A DNA stretch of 64,000 nt from Myrica gale (GCA_963930655.1 OZ005602.1:26301840-26365839), one strand, 5' to 3'; counted from the stretch's first letter, positions 46,701 through 62,470 are shown. The notes: generated by a model not told the origin, from the sequence alone. Made by a program: numbers and translations.

Positions 46701-49700
46701 GAAGGTGGTTAACTGTCTTTCAGCGTGGTTTGCCAATATGAGAAAGGCCATTTGAAGGCTTCCAACTTACATCCAAGTTCCCCTGCTGTTCTTTTCACAT
46801 CTTTTACTTCCCTACCTGGGAACAACTCACTTTCTTCCTAGTTCAGACTCCAACCTGAGACTGCCTTGAAAAAGATGAAGATACATCGTAAAGAAAGAAG
46901 CTCTTCTGGACAATGTTCTTTATGATGGGAGGCATTCTGATTAACAGCCTTCTATTCATTCTAGGTCTTATTTCTTCATTTGTTTTTCCTTGTTTGTGGG
47001 GTTTTGCCCTGAGTTATATTATTGGCCATATTTAGGAACTGAAACATGTCTTGCACTTCGAGTTTTACCTGTCTTCTGGAGTTGCTTGTCTAACGTTTAG
47101 GTTGACAATATCTATTTCAGATTATAAATGACATAATTACTTGGGATTTTTTCCTATTCGTTGTGTTATAAATCTTGGATCTCCTATCTTCAAACAGGCA
47201 CTTGTTGAGAAAGACTGGCTGGCATTTGGTCATCCATTTTCAGATAGAATGGGAATTCCAACTGTATCTGGTAACGGAAATGCTTCTTTTGAGTTATCAA
47301 GGCAGTCTTCTGCAGGGAGTTTCCCATTGTCACCTATGCGCCAGTCATCAGGATCATTAACATCTCAAGCTCCAAGTCCAACTCATGCACAGAATATGAG
47401 CAACTGTTCTCCCATATTTTTGCAGGTATGTGCCTGATATTTACTTTCGGGAGACAAAAAGCTCATCCTTTCACAGGACCAAGAAATTTAGCACTTTTTG
47501 CATTTAGCCTGAAAAGGTAGTGTAAAGTGCAGAAATGGCTGCTGAACTCCAGCAGGTCCTGCCTTAGCCTAAATGATCATGGTGATGTTTAAAGAGGGCA
47601 ATGCCCTGGATGTTCACTTTTTTTTTTCTTACCTTCATACTTGGTATAGAATTTGTTGGCTGGCAAGCAGAAGCCTTGTTCAGGCCCTGGTAGACCCTGC
47701 CCATTCGTAAGGCTCAAAAGGGACTGCAGAGGCCCTGAACAGACCCCTGTGAGCCCTGACCGCTAGCAATTGAGGAATGATAAGTGGACCTTGTTCATTT
47801 TGAAAGGGATGGAGGTAGCTTTTGATTCTCAAAAAAGGACGAAGAAGCCAAGCGATAAAAGTGGGGTGTAGTGTGAGGTCTGAATCAAATGGCATTGCTG
47901 GACAACATAGGCTTTTTGGAGTAGATGGTTTTGAATGGGTTGTTAAACCGTAATTATCATTGCGTCTGTCTTGTAACATGGCATGGATGAAGTCCCCCCC
48001 CCCAAATTTTTTCTTTTCTTTTGGGTGTGATGATTTGGCTGTAGTTAATAATCTTGTATTTATATTTATTTTGCAGTGGGTTGATTGTGTATCACAATTG
48101 GTGCGGATGTATCCTTTCGCTTTTGAGTTCTCCTCAGTATGCAGGCTCAGCCTTCTTTCATATTTGACAATTAATTCATTATTTTCATGTATCATTTGAC
48201 TCTGTTGATGAACATCTTTATATTCTGCTTTTGTTGTCATTTTAGTCAGAAAAAAACCGGTTGCTTACAAGTAATCTCTTTGGTGATTTAGGCTTTCCTG
48301 GTGGATTTCTTGGACTGTGTACTTTCCTGCCGTTTTGGGAACTTCTTCTGTAATAGGTAATTTGCTTTATAAGTCTTGACCTTGATACAGTAAATTAAAA
48401 GTCTCTGGTCTCTGGCAATTGATAAGTAGTTTAACTCTTGTTAAATGCATGAAGATTTTTTAGAAGCTTGAAATGGAGTGGAAGTCTTTAAGATATAAAT
48501 ATGTCAAATAGAGGACCCCGGAAATTGGTGGGCAGGGAAAAATTTAAGCGTAGGTTGGATGAAGTTGTACTCCCAAATCATCATAATCACTGGTTAATCT
48601 TCCAAATCATTTAAGGTTCTATGTGGCAGGGAGAAACATATAGTCAAGTACACAATTTAAGGAATGCTAACTCTTGTGGTGCAAGTTCTTGTGGGAAGTA
48701 GTAGGTACCTTTCTTTCTCATTGCATACGTTGATTCCAGTGAAAAGGAGAGGCAACAATGTGATGTTTCTGAATGTTGTGGATGCTTGTGGGCATATCTG
48801 GCTGATTGGCGTGCTTCAGAAGGAAGCTCTCATGTTCACTACAACCTCTTTTATGATCCTCTTAAACATGATGGTCCGCTACTACCTCCCGCAGCAGCCT
48901 TAGCCCCAACTCTCTGGCCCCAATTTCATCTTCGTTGGGCTTGTCCTTCAGAAGCCCAGGCTGGGGAGCTTGAAGCTGCTCAATGTAGAAAGATGGCTAT
49001 GAAATTTTCGGAGATGCAGAAGGTGAGGGATGTTACTTCTGTCCTATGGTTTTCTCATTCCACAGGCAAATGTCCCCAAAAGTCAGTCGCATCAGAGTCG
49101 CCATCTGGTTGTCATCTCTCTGCCTGAGTCTTGTGCAACTGTGATGCCTTTTTAATTTTTTTTCTCCCTGCAGTTTTATACTTCTTTATTACCCCATTTT
49201 TTCCCCTGCAGTTGCATGGTGCCCTATTGCTAGTAAAAACAGTAGCCAGTCAGGTTAAGCTTGACTTTGTCATGTTAGGACAGTGTTTTATAGTAACAAA
49301 CTTGTGGGTAGAATATCTAGTGCTGTCTGATGAAATTCTTGTTCATCCAGATTAACAAGGTTATGTCAGCGAGTCTGACCATTGTTACAATGGATGTTTT
49401 TGTGTCTCTGGACAGAGCTGTTATGTCTACAGAGGCAAATAAAGTTGTTAGTTGGGTACAAAGCTGCCCCCCCCCCCCCCCCCAAACAAAAAAAACAAAA
49501 AACTTTCTTTGAATATTGAGATTCATGTTTAAGCTGTGTTAGATGTGTTAGCAGGCAAAAGAGGTTGCAGAAAGGAAAGCTAAAGAAGTTACAACTGCCA
49601 TGGAGTCATTGAGTGTAGAGTTACGGAATGAGAAGATGCTCAGCAGCTCAGCTGTTAACCTAGCGAAGAGGGCCAGCAAGGAAAGTGAGGCCATAAAGCG

Positions 49701-50067
49701 AGCAGTACAATCTCTGGGGTGCAAGGTTCACTTCTCCACCGTTGGTGATTGTACTGTTGGCTTTGAGAGCGATCCAACGCAGAAATTCATTAGTTCTCCT
49801 TCCAGAAAAGAATCAGATGGTACTGTTCAGCGGGATGACTCATCAGATCTCTCTGTTTCTATTACGGTAATGGCGGAGGATGTTGTTCCTAACAATCCAA
49901 TTGGTCGAGTGTGTGAAACTTTATGTCCATTACGTAGCCGGGATGGAGTCTGCAGATGGCCAGATGCTGGTTGTGCGCAGCTGGGTAGCCAATTTGTTGG
50001 ACTAAAGGCAAATTTTGATGCATTTGATAAGCTTTCCATTTATGACAGTTATTTCCAACCTGAGTAA
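34682..50067 (+). CDS. MTM1: Myotubularin-type phosphoinositide 3-phosphatase, 19 exons
   Basis: Exons: 34682..34798, 34914..34985, 37328..37402, 38754..38825, 39582..39651, 42813..42862, 43598..43887, 44010..44083, 44160..44223, 44388..44453, 44671..44770, 44873..44986, 45596..45765, 46177..46261, 47198..47425, 48077..48136, 48292..48356, 48740..49022, 49555..50067. Phases all fit; 855 aa, as expected for plant MTM1/2. The N-terminal part is PH-GRAM ([20 protein letters not shown]), followed by the phosphatase domain with the catalytic CSDGWDR loop (Cys about 444, Arg about 450) split by intron 13. Near the C-terminus lie a coiled coil ([18 protein letters not shown]) and a Cys-rich tail ([20 protein letters not shown]). 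Arabidopsis MTM1 dephosphorylates PI3P and PI(3,5)P2 at endomembranes and is linked to drought and PI5P signalling. Introns are swollen by TE fragments. Exon 2 may instead start at 34917. Confidence 0.95.
35492..35760 (+). mobile_element. LINE 3' end in MTM1 intron 2
   Basis: The frame 35492..35683 reads [15 protein letters not shown] and ends in FIACLD-stop, the typical C-terminus of plant L1 LINE ORF2. It is followed by a short tail 'ccttttaataaaattgtctt gcttatcaaaaaga'. It is 5'-truncated and in the same orientation as the gene. Confidence 0.75.
35965..36230. repeat. 'gtttgcaaa' MITE-family remnant in MTM1 intron 2
   Basis: Begins 'catgtttgcaaaccaaaatt' and includes 'gtgaagagagagatgatttg' and 'tttatgtttattgtaatg', shared with 33241..33407. 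The ends are degraded. Confidence 0.55.
36240..37327. other. Remainder of MTM1 intron 2
   Basis: T-rich intron sequence; no gene or recognisable element. Confidence 0.4.
41218..42584. mobile_element. Mutator-like Pack-element in MTM1 intron 5
   Basis: A 1367-bp element has terminal inverted repeats of roughly 430 bp: left from ggcttaaatgcatcaccagt, right ending with the complement. Flanks are TTGATTTTA (41209..41217) and TTTATTTTA (42585..42593), a 9-bp target duplication with one mismatch, as expected for the Mutator superfamily. There is no transposase. The unique centre holds a gene fragment unrelated to transposition (41803..42098), so it is a Pack-MULE-like gene-capturing element. Confidence 0.88.
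41803..42098 (-). pseudogene. Captured UDP-glycosyltransferase fragment (UGT73-like)
   Basis: Minus-strand translation gives [20 protein letters not shown] then [20 protein letters not shown]. After a 2-base deletion near 41924 it resumes in another frame as [20 protein letters not shown] and [16 protein letters not shown]. This is the linker and the start of the C-terminal sugar-donor domain of plant UGTs, most like family 73 as I recall it. The PSPG box is not included. It is non-functional because of the frameshift and missing ends, but could make antisense or chimeric RNA. Confidence 0.88.
43268..43607. repeat. About 170-bp tandem duplication over the 3' splice site of MTM1 intron 6
   Basis: Two units share 'tttcttttaaatttcagttg', 'ggtcagc(a/g)tgttaagccatg' and 'ttttacagagacgtgcagta'. 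The second holds the true acceptor (exon 7 starts 43598); the first holds a matching decoy acceptor (exon would start 43427). The decoy reads RRAV then runs to a stop within about 14 codons. Confidence 0.85.
49464..49483. repeat. Poly-C run in MTM1 intron 18
   Basis: About 20 uninterrupted C, followed by 'aaacaaaaaaaacaaaaa'. Length is unreliable in most sequencing data. Confidence 0.8.
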
Positions 50068-51135
50068 GAACTGTAGATTTGGAGCCACGCACGAGTTTCA
50101 AGTACCCAATTCTTTCTCGGTACTTAGCTGATCTTTACCCTTTGGTCAAGGATTCAAGTAGATTTATAGTTAAAAGCTTTCTCATAGAAATTCACGATTC
50201 CTTTCTACGTCACCGTCATTAAGATGTGGACCCTGGCATTTGGGATAGGTCACAGGACTGTTTATACAGAACATAGAGTTTAGCTGAGAACCGTCTAGGG
50301 ATAGACACAGCGAAGAACACAATAAGCAAAGCTTTGAAACTGTAAAAAAGCAAGTGCTAATGTAGATTATGGTGGTCCTTGTCCTCATAGTTTTTGTCAA
50401 GGTGTTGTTCAAGTAGTCGATTATATTACCAATCATTTCCAAAATAAGGATAGCTTCTGTACAGTGTTTGGACTAGCTATTTGTTGTGATATACTGTTAC
50501 AGGCATTTTGTATAACAGGAGTTAATATTGATGGAAATTTTTATTTTCTAAAGCTATGGAAATTTTGCTATTAGTTTGAATATGTTGTAGCATTCTCTGT
50601 GCTTGTTGGTAGCATTCCTGTACTACGGTTTTGAAGAACAATAGACTAGCTTTTGTGGGACTATGGAAGGGTATTTGACAGGATGGAAATTTTTTTTTTT
50701 TGCCCCCTCAAGATTTGTAAAATACAGTGGTAGTCATATTTGATATAAACATTAAAAATATTATTCAAAATGACAGTTATAGCTCTTTGAAATCACTTGT
50801 GAAATTTAGTTCTACAAACTAAGTGGGATAATTACAAATCATCAACTAAAATGGGCTTTCTTTGAGTGATCTGGATATTGCACTTTTGAAATTGATGGGA
50901 CATTAAAGTCTTATCAAAATTCTGAGAAATTCTCTCGATGCCATTATATTATTAGAAGTAAAGGGCAAATGTACAGGGGGCACCTGCAGACCAGGAGGTA
51001 AATCTACAGGTACAAATCTCGGGCCTAATTTGCTTAATACTTATGACAATAAGCTAATTACATGAGGATTAATTTACACCAGTCTAAAAGAATCAGATTT
51101 ACATAGCTCCCAACACATTAACTGATCCTCCCTGC
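50068..51135. other. Convergent 3' region between MTM1 and the trihelix-kinase gene
   Basis: Probably holds both 3' UTRs. No other gene is seen. Confidence 0.5.
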
Positions 51136-54700
<3,565 letters not shown>

Positions 54701-54739
54701 GGACCTGGAATAGAGACGACGTTAGAGTTTGGGTGACGG

Positions 54740-55439
54740 AGCGATGAAGGAAGAATTAGGAATGCGGTGACGGCGTGGATGTCTGGAGGCATGTGCCGTC
54801 ACCCGGCGTGATAGTTCCGTCAGACGTATGGCTGACCATTTTTACAGTGATTTGACTGAACTCTGCCTTTGGTTTTTTTTTTTTCTTTTTTCAGTTACAA
54901 CGCTTATAGTATAAGTATGATTTAATTCTTGTATTATTTTTAAATTAAAATTTTAATAAAAAATAATTATAAAATAATTTCTCTTCTAATCACCTATTTA
55001 CATTATAATAAGCATAACTATTTTTTTTTGTGTGTGAGAGGAAATGACTGTTTAGGACCACGGATTAGTCAAAGTGCACGTAAACCTCGGACATCCAATT
55101 ACAAAATAATAATAATAAAATAACCCTGTAGCCCTTCGTTCCATCTAGTAATCACAATGGTCTCCAACACTGCTGTATATGCCAGTATATATATGGACTT
55201 CATCCGTGGAACCAGAAAATGCAACATTACAAGCAATAAGAAAACTTGAAACCCAGTGCTATAACTCGACTTTACCCGGTACGGGCAAGCTGAGGATGTC
55301 GTTTACAATCATGATTGGAAAAAGCAATAAAAGGATAGACTTGAGAAGTAAACCTGGAAAGCAAATAGAGAACTTGAAAACCTAGAAGAATTAAAAGCAC
55401 TTCTCTTGCTACCCGAGGATTAGCAAATGATAAGCAAAC
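54740..55439. other. Intergenic region between two minus-strand genes
   Basis: Promoter side of the trihelix-kinase gene and 3' side of the small membrane protein gene. Poly-T and AT-rich tracts at 54870-55030. No gene is seen; the plus-strand frame at 55179..55385 matches nothing I know. Confidence 0.4.
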
Positions 55440-58400
55440 CTATTCAACCTCTGAAGAGTCATCATTATCATTGTCAGAAGACCCCTTCCGTGCCTGCCTT
55501 TCCTGCCATCTTGCCCATATCCACCTCACAACAAGGAACCCTCCAAGAGCATAAACCTGAAAGCAGCCAAAGTATTATAGGTAATATGAAGGCATTTCAG
55601 GAGTAGGAGGAGAATTACAACTTCAGTTGACTGGAAAATTAGGTTTGCAACCATCCTTGCGTTTATGGTCAGATCAGTTCTCACTAAAAAGACTGGTACA
55701 ATGGGCACAAAATGAAACACGACCTAAACAACGTCATTTATGTGCAGTGCCAAAATCAGCAAAAACTAGTTAGGGTAAAACTGTGCAGCTGTTACCTTAT
55801 AGATATTTAGACCACCAACAAGCTAATGGTTAGCTTTGATTAAAGACAAAATAAAAGGCGAATATAGCACTCGAACGATTTTCAGCAACATTAAAGGTTT
55901 GACCAATTGTAGACCTACCTTTAGCAAAACAGTTGTTTTGAGTTCCCCCAACCACCTGCTTTTTCTTTATATATCTCTTCTTACTTTACTTTAGTTTTAC
56001 AAAACATCTTCGACACTCACGTGGGACCCATCTCAAAATTAGAACCCACCAGGACAAGAATCTCCAGATTCAATATATCTTCAAGGTTTTAGATGATCAG
56101 GCAAGAAGAAACTGGTCCATTTCATTTACTTAAATTAATGCTTTACTCATTATGTCCATCGGGAGGGCTGTGAGTTGGCCAAATCCAATGCAACGACGGG
56201 AATCTATTAAAGGAACTGATGATCGAACTAAGCAGAGGGAAGACTTTAAGCTCCTCATTAAGAAGAAAGGCCACCAGTTGAGAAAGGAAATGCAAAACAG
56301 GTCAAAGAACAAAATCATTTAGAGGGCCTTAAGAGAACTATTAATGAAAGGACTGTCTCCAAGAAGACCAGATTAGTATCTCACATATCCCCTTTAATCT
56401 TCCTGTTGCAGACACTCGATGACCTCTAAGACAACAACATCAGGCAGATTCAAGTATAGCTAAAACATTTATTTTCCCTCTTTAGCCAGATAATCAGACA
56501 TCATCAATTATAATCGTACCCTATTTAACAACAAGAGCCACAGACTGTGACATGTTGCATAAAGCAAAAGGCACCACAAGCAATCAAATGGTTCCACACC
56601 AACAAAGCTTTTTTGCTATGTGATCTATTGCACAAGAATTTGTAGTCTACCTACTCATACTATAGTCACCTAAAATGTTGAAGTAACACTAGAGAAACAC
56701 CAAAAACAAAAGTGTTTATAGTAAATTCAAATATAGTGAATAGTATCTACCCTCTTAAAAAGGCCATAAAGCTGTTACCCAGCACCACCAGCTACATGGA
56801 AAGACTGAAAGATGAATGTTTGGTAAACATCAAAACTCCAGACTTCTCTGACTGTTTCTAAACATCAAAAGCGTCAGCCAATGAGCTGTGAAGCCTAGAA
56901 AAACTCCACCTATATTTCTCTCATATTCCTGCCTAGAAAAACTATGCACGTACTTCCTTCGACCATCATACATATACCGTGCAAAAATAGAATATCTATC
57001 GCTACTCAACCATCATACATATACCGTGCAAAAATAGAATATCTATCGCTACTCAACCATTTAACAAAAAATGGACACATTTATGATATCCTTGAGTTAT
57101 CTGTTCTCAAGATGTCACTAGAGCATTATTGTGACCAACGAACATGAAATTTGACCATCAGGGCAAAGACGTACTGGTTACCCCAGAACCATCAAACTAT
57201 GACTTTGTTCATAGAACTCAAGGCAGTTCACAAATCACAGATGTTCTGCTCTCCCCTGAGGCAATAACTGCATTTTCAGATTTCAGCTCCTATTGAATGT
57301 CTTCCATTTGAAAAACCAAATCAGACTATTGATCTGATCAAGATAACTCTGTTTCAGCGAAAGAAAACCACACCCATTCTGTTCTCAACATGCCTACGAA
57401 TTGGACAGGGTACCCATTAACAAACCAAGTGGTACAGCCAATCATACTTTAGAGTAATCTTGCTGCAAAAATACATGTCCAACCTTCTCATAAAAGATTA
57501 AAACTCATCCAATCCTCAGCTATCAAAATGATTCACAAGTTAACGTGCCAAGTCATCATGGCTTCTTATTAGACTGATCAACTAACAGCATCCACGATTT
57601 CTCTCCCCCAATAAGATGCTTCTCATGTCCCACTATCTTCAAAAAAACAATCTACAAACATTACTTAATCAACTCTCCCCAATCATCAAAGTTCTCCAAT
57701 ACTTCAAGTTAATTGGATGCTACTTTAGTTGGCTCAACTTTGAGGGCATATTATCTTTACTTTTTGCAACTTTTCCCACCCATAGTCTCAAATCACTGTG
57801 CAGACCTTCTTTTCCCACGCTTTTAATATCCCTCTTGGCTTTTTCCCCTCTTCCGTATCTGTTTTAAGGACCAAGACATGGAAATCTTCACCATTCAGTT
57901 CCACCTTTGGTGAAACAAATAGATAGGTTTCACGGGTAATCAATTGGCCTTCCTAATGGCCTCCTCCTTTCCAATTTTGGCCTCTCGACTTCAAATGCCT
58001 GAGGTGTGACAGATTACACATCCTAAAAGTAAGCTCATAGATTACATACACACAAACAAATTTATATGTTTTTTTGTTTGTGTTTATGGGAATATTCTCT
58101 CATCTAAAAGTTAACTTCCACATGGAACAATTCCTGAAACAAGAAAAAATTTTCATCCAAGCAAATGGAGACAAAACGTCATCATGGTACTCTCTCAACA
58201 AGCAATGTTTACACTATTTTTACTCAAAACCAACACACAAATTTTTACAATGTTTACAAACGTCATCAAGGTACTCAAAACCAAAACACGAATTTTCCAA
58301 ACCCAATTGTAAATTTTTACTCACCGACGAAAATGAGACACCATCCAGTGACCGAACAAAACAGACTACGAGTGATAGCATCCAGAGTCTCCCAGCAACC

Positions 58401-58769
58401 AAACACAATTTACCAGAACACGAAAAACGAAACTTCAAATGCACACATAAACAGATATCAGACCTGCCAGAGAATAACAGGATTGGAAGTCTTAGCAGAC
58501 GACTCTTCGGCCTCAATGGTCACAGGCGATGGAACCAATGTTCTCCTCTGTGAAAACTTCACCACGTCCGGCTTCTTATTCGTATCGGCTTCGCCTTTAT
58601 CACCGCCAACAACAATTTCTGTTTCCACTTCCTCTTTAACAACAACCGCTGCCTTCGGTGCTTGCTTCAAAAATGGGAGCTCGAGGTTGAACTTGGGGAA
58701 CAGCGAGAACAGGTTTTTGGGTGCTTTTGGGTTTTCTTTGCAACTTGTAATTTCGGCGTTTTCAGCCAT
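55440..58769 (-). CDS. 140-aa single-TM plant protein of unknown function
   Basis: Two exons: 58769..58464 (102 codons, starts MAENAEITSCKENPKAPKNL) and 55556..55440 (38 codons plus stop), joined in phase 0 across a 2.9 kb intron. The N-terminus is soluble, with hydrophobic FSLFPKFNLELPFLK; the middle is acidic and low in complexity. A C-terminal segment WQVYALGGFLVVRWIWARW spans the splice junction and looks like one membrane helix. It ends with a basic WQERQARK and an acidic Asp/Ser tail. I recognise the pattern from conserved plant hypothetical proteins but know no function. An in-frame ATG at 58913 would add 48 residues; 58769 is preferred because the upstream part looks like UTR. Confidence 0.78.
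56962..57055. repeat. 47-bp tandem duplication in the intron of the membrane-protein gene
   Basis: Two perfect units of 'accatcatacatataccgtg' through 'tctatcgctactca'. Confidence 0.95.
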
Positions 58770-58913
58770 TTTCTTGGGATCGTAAATGGGTTTTGCTTCG
58801 AATATGGATTCTCTTTTGGACGCGAATGAGAAAACAGAGGAAAAATGGGAACGGTTGGTGGGGTTTTGGATTTTCTTGAAGGTAAGGAAGCTGTATCCGG
58901 AAGGTTTTAGCAC

Positions 58914-59345
58914 TTGCTGTTACACGTCCGCGGTTTATCAACCCCAAACATGCAAATTATTACAGTATTGTCCAATTGCTCAGAATAAAAGAAAAGGAAA
59001 AAGAAAAATCATAACATTCTTTTTCTTTTTATAATCAAATCACAATATTTTCCTAAAAGTAACTACACAAGAAAAACCAGGGAACAACCACTGTGTTTTG
59101 GTTACGTAGAAAAAAAAAAAAAAACCACTGTGTTTTGGTAATAGAACTCCAATCAGTATCTTTATAATTTTGTTATTATTATAATTTAGAGAAAATATAC
59201 ATAATATCTTAATCATATTATATATATAAATGTCCATGTGAAAATCTAATCCAGACCACCCCTAGAACTGAAAACTTTTCCGTTTAAATTAAGTTGATGG
59301 GCAAAAATGTAAACAAAAAAATTATCTAAAGCAGTGTAGATTCTC
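58914..59345. other. Upstream region of the membrane-protein gene
   Basis: Probable promoter. A short repeat 'aaccactgtgttttggt(t/a)' occurs at about 59087 and 59123. No gene is seen. Confidence 0.4.
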
Positions 59346-59524
59346 TTAGGGTGCGTTTGCACCAAAAATTTCACAAAATATTTCACCAACTCACAATAAA
59401 ATACTACAATATAATCATTCTTTCTCCCATAAAAAATATAAAAAATTATTCATCTCTTCACTTTTTTACTAAACCCAATACCAACACTAAATTTAATACC
59501 AAAAAATTTTCAACACAAACATAA
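59346..59524. mobile_element. Tourist-like MITE of the 'gtgtttgc' family
   Basis: Begins 'gggtgcgtttgcaccaaaaatt' and ends 'caacacaaacataacc'. It shares most of its body with 59721..59897 and 14878..15080. Overlaps the start of the duplication 59461..59720. Confidence 0.65.
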
Positions 59525-60152
59525 CCTTAGTATCAGTGAAAAAGTTGTTAGAATTTGAAAAAATATATTTTAAAAACTTATTAAAGTTTGTAAAAAATAT
59601 TAGAGTTAATGAAAAAAATTTGAAAAAATTATGCCATCCTATAAAACTCCAACCTCCAAATCTGAAGATTTTTACTCCAAATTACTTTCCCACCCCGCTA
59701 AAAAATTCATTAATAATATAGGTTGTGTTTGCATGAAAAATTTTACAAAATTTTTCACCAACTCACAATAAAATACTACAATATAATCTCTCTCTCATTA
59801 AATCATAATTTTTCACTACAAAAAATATAAAAAATTACATCTCTCTTCACTTTTTCACTAAACTCAATACCAACAATTTTACAACACAAACATACCCATA
59901 ATCACATAGGCCTCTTTTTCACTAAACTCAATACCAAAAAAATTTCAACACAAACATAACCTTAGTATTAGTGAAAAAGTTGTTAGAATTTGAAAAAATA
60001 TATTTTAAAAAGTTATTAAAGTTTGTAAAAAATATTAGAGTTAATAAAAAAAATTGAAAAAATTATGCCATCCTGTAAAACTCCAACCTCCAAATCTGAA
60101 GATTTTTAGTCCAAATTACTTTCCCACCCCGCTAAAAAATTTCATTAATAAT
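59461..60152. repeat. Direct duplication (59461..59720 and 59909..60152)
   Basis: Both units share 'ttagtat(c/t)agtgaaaaagtt', 'aaaattatgccatcct(a/g)taa' and 'ccaaattactttcccacccc'. The first is interrupted at its end by a MITE; the second continues uninterrupted as 'taataatataatcacatagg'. Confidence 0.85.
59721..59897. mobile_element. Tourist-like MITE nested in the duplication, with known empty site
   Basis: 177 bp. Ends are GGTTGTGTTTG and the complement of GGGTATGTTTG. The empty site in the second duplicate reads 'aatataatcac'; here it reads 'aatata' + MITE + 'ataatcac', so ATA is a 3-bp target duplication. A 3-bp duplication fits PIF/Harbinger (Tourist) MITEs. Confidence 0.85.
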
Positions 60153-60398
60153 ATAATCACATAGGCACTTTTTTGCCGTTTATTTTCTTTTTTCCTCAAT
60201 CACCAAATCCTATTTTCTCTTACAACAAAGTCGCTTAATTTAATTTGTTTACATTTTTGTTCTATTCTTTTCAACAAATTTGTTATGTATTTTTATTTTT
60301 ATTGGTCTTAGACTTGACAAAAAGTGAGCTACAAATAAAAAGAAAGAAGTTGCTAATGCATTCTTTTTGTTCTCACTAATATAACATTCGGTCATATC

Positions 60399-61593
60399 CA
60401 GTGGCGGAACCAGGATTAAAATTCATGGGTGTCGAACTTTAAAGGCGAAATGACAAAAAAAAATTCTTCGTAATGCAAAACATTGTCTTAGAGTTTTTTT
60501 TCTACGTCATTGTCTTAGAGTTATAATGTCGAAAATTAAAGACTAAAGCATTAAAAATATTAGAATACATGTACGTAATATATACTGCGACTGAGAGGTG
60601 ACAATTAAATCCTACGAGTTTGCGTATTCTGAAAATGTTACAAAATTGCTTCGTTCTCAATAGTTTTAAAAAATTCTTACTCAATGTACACTAACATGCA
60701 ACCATTCATTCAGTTATCTCTCATCCTATTACACAAATCACTTTTGATGATCTAATTTAAGTTAATTCTCTACTTAATTCTAAAATTTTAGAACAAATTA
60801 CAGATAATTTTGATGGTTGAGGTCTTGATGCCATTAGGGGTTGTCTTTCTTACATTTTTTGTTACTACCACAACTGGAATCTGTCTTTTTTTTTCCTCTT
60901 TTTCTTTTGACAAAAGGTTACTTGGGATGCATTTGTAATTTATTTTCTCTAGATTCTATGGATTTGAAATTGAAAGATATTCACATTCTTCAAAACAACT
61001 TACACACACAAAGCAACAATTGATGACAAACTGTGCTCTGAATAATAAAAATAAAATTTACAATATAAGCAAGATTTAGTAAAAGAGTTTCTTAGATAAA
61101 CATATCCCAAAAGTGATCAGAACTTTGGTTTGACCTATACAAGAATCCTAAACAAACACAACATTTTTCGAGATCTCTAATAAAAATGAAGAAACAAATC
61201 AACCTAGGCAGAAAAAAAAAATGAAGTGATCTTGATTATGAAAAATTAGGAGCAAAGAGTAAATAATTTTTTACTAACATAAATTTAGCAAGATGACATG
61301 AAGTTACCCCTCGGTTGAAGAATTTGTAATCAATGCAAAACAAAAAATTATAATAACTGTATATTTGCCTTAATTATTATGTAGCACTAGGAGCAAAATC
61401 AATGTATAGAAAAAAAATATTTTAGATCTGATACCCATTAAGTCTATTTGGCCTGGATTTAATGGGTATCGGACCTAACTAATTTATAAAGAAAAAGAAA
61501 AAAAACAAAAAAAAAAACTAAATGTAAATTTTTTTTTGGGGGGTGCGATGGGTATCGGCCGATACCCATCGCACCCCCCTCCTTCCGCCACTG
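60399..61593. mobile_element. Second non-autonomous hAT-type element of the same family
   Basis: 1195 bp with a perfect 8-bp target duplication GTCATATC (60391..60398 and 61594..61601). The ends are CAGTGGCGGAA and its complement TTCCGCCACTG. Internal blocks ('gactgagaggtgacaatta', 'aaatgacaaaaaaaaatt') recur in the hAT inside transporter copy 3. No transposase frame. A perfect 42-bp palindrome sits near the right end (61538..61579). Confidence 0.92.
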
Positions 61594-61601
61594 GTCATAT
61601 C

Positions 61602-62355
61602 TAATATATCTATGTGCTAAAATAAAGGAGTGTTACGCTAAGTTGTCATTACTAACATAACAATTAGTTTTTTTCTTTCATTTTTATCACTCTTTATATC
61701 TATACACACCTTTACAACAACTCTATTTATGGCTTTTATATGTGATGAATGTACATCATATATTTGCTAATAACAAAATTATTATCCTGTAACGCACCGA
61801 CTTAAAAGTTTAAATGGACAGAGTTCCGTCTGGAAAATGGGACTTTCCACCCTGTTTACAAGTAAATTCTTCATAACAAAGAAAATTCAAAATAAAATTT
61901 CATTCCACCACTTCATAATCAAAACCACACTCACAAACCATCCATAACGTATGAAAATATGAAATCCAAAAGTCTAGTCAGAGCATTACTCCTAAAATCC
62001 ACAAATCTCACAATTAACAAAGGATTCAAATAAACAGTTTATCCTCAATGAAATAAAATTTACTAAAATCTCCAAATTGAAGTAATCACTACCAAAGTCT
62101 TCAAATGACTATTTATTCAATGACTTTGCAACTCGCAACCTTCTCAAAACTATCTCCCACTACTCTCTGCCACCAATTGCTAAATCTGAAAAATAAGAAT
62201 AAGTCGTGAGCTACAACTAGTTCAGTAAGTAGCAATCAATGGAGATAGGAGAAAATGATAGTTTATAAGCATAACCGAGATTAAGAAAAATGTAGTGAAC
62301 AATACTAACTGAAAACATAATTTATAACAAAATATCTCACGCCAAACAACTTAAT
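61602..62355. other. Intergenic AT-rich DNA
   Basis: No gene, RNA or clear element seen. Confidence 0.4.
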
Positions 62356-62359
62356 GAAA

Positions 62360-62470
62360 TTATCTCTTTTTTATAAGTAAGAAAAGCTTTATTGAAATAA
62401 AAAGGTGACAGATCAGTACAAGGAGCTATATTGAACCATCTATAGTAAACATGCTAGAAAACTGAATGAA
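62360..62470 (-). mobile_element. Possible LINE 3' tail
   Basis: The minus strand reads 'cttgtactgatctgtcacct', then 'atttcaataaagcttttctt acttataaaaaa', like the LINE tail at 35700..35755 ('aataaaattgtcttgcttat caaaaag'). No coding part is attached. Confidence 0.4.

Noticed and set aside
47680..48240. 186-aa minus-strand frame
   Set aside because: Spans MTM1 intron 15 and exon 16 antisense; no domain and no matching splice structure.
56962..57055. Possible CRISPR-like or satellite array
   Set aside because: Only two perfect 47-bp units in a plant intron; a simple tandem duplication.
58074..58785. Two plus-strand frames of 159 and 206 aa
   Set aside because: Mostly antisense to exon 1 of the membrane-protein gene and its intron.
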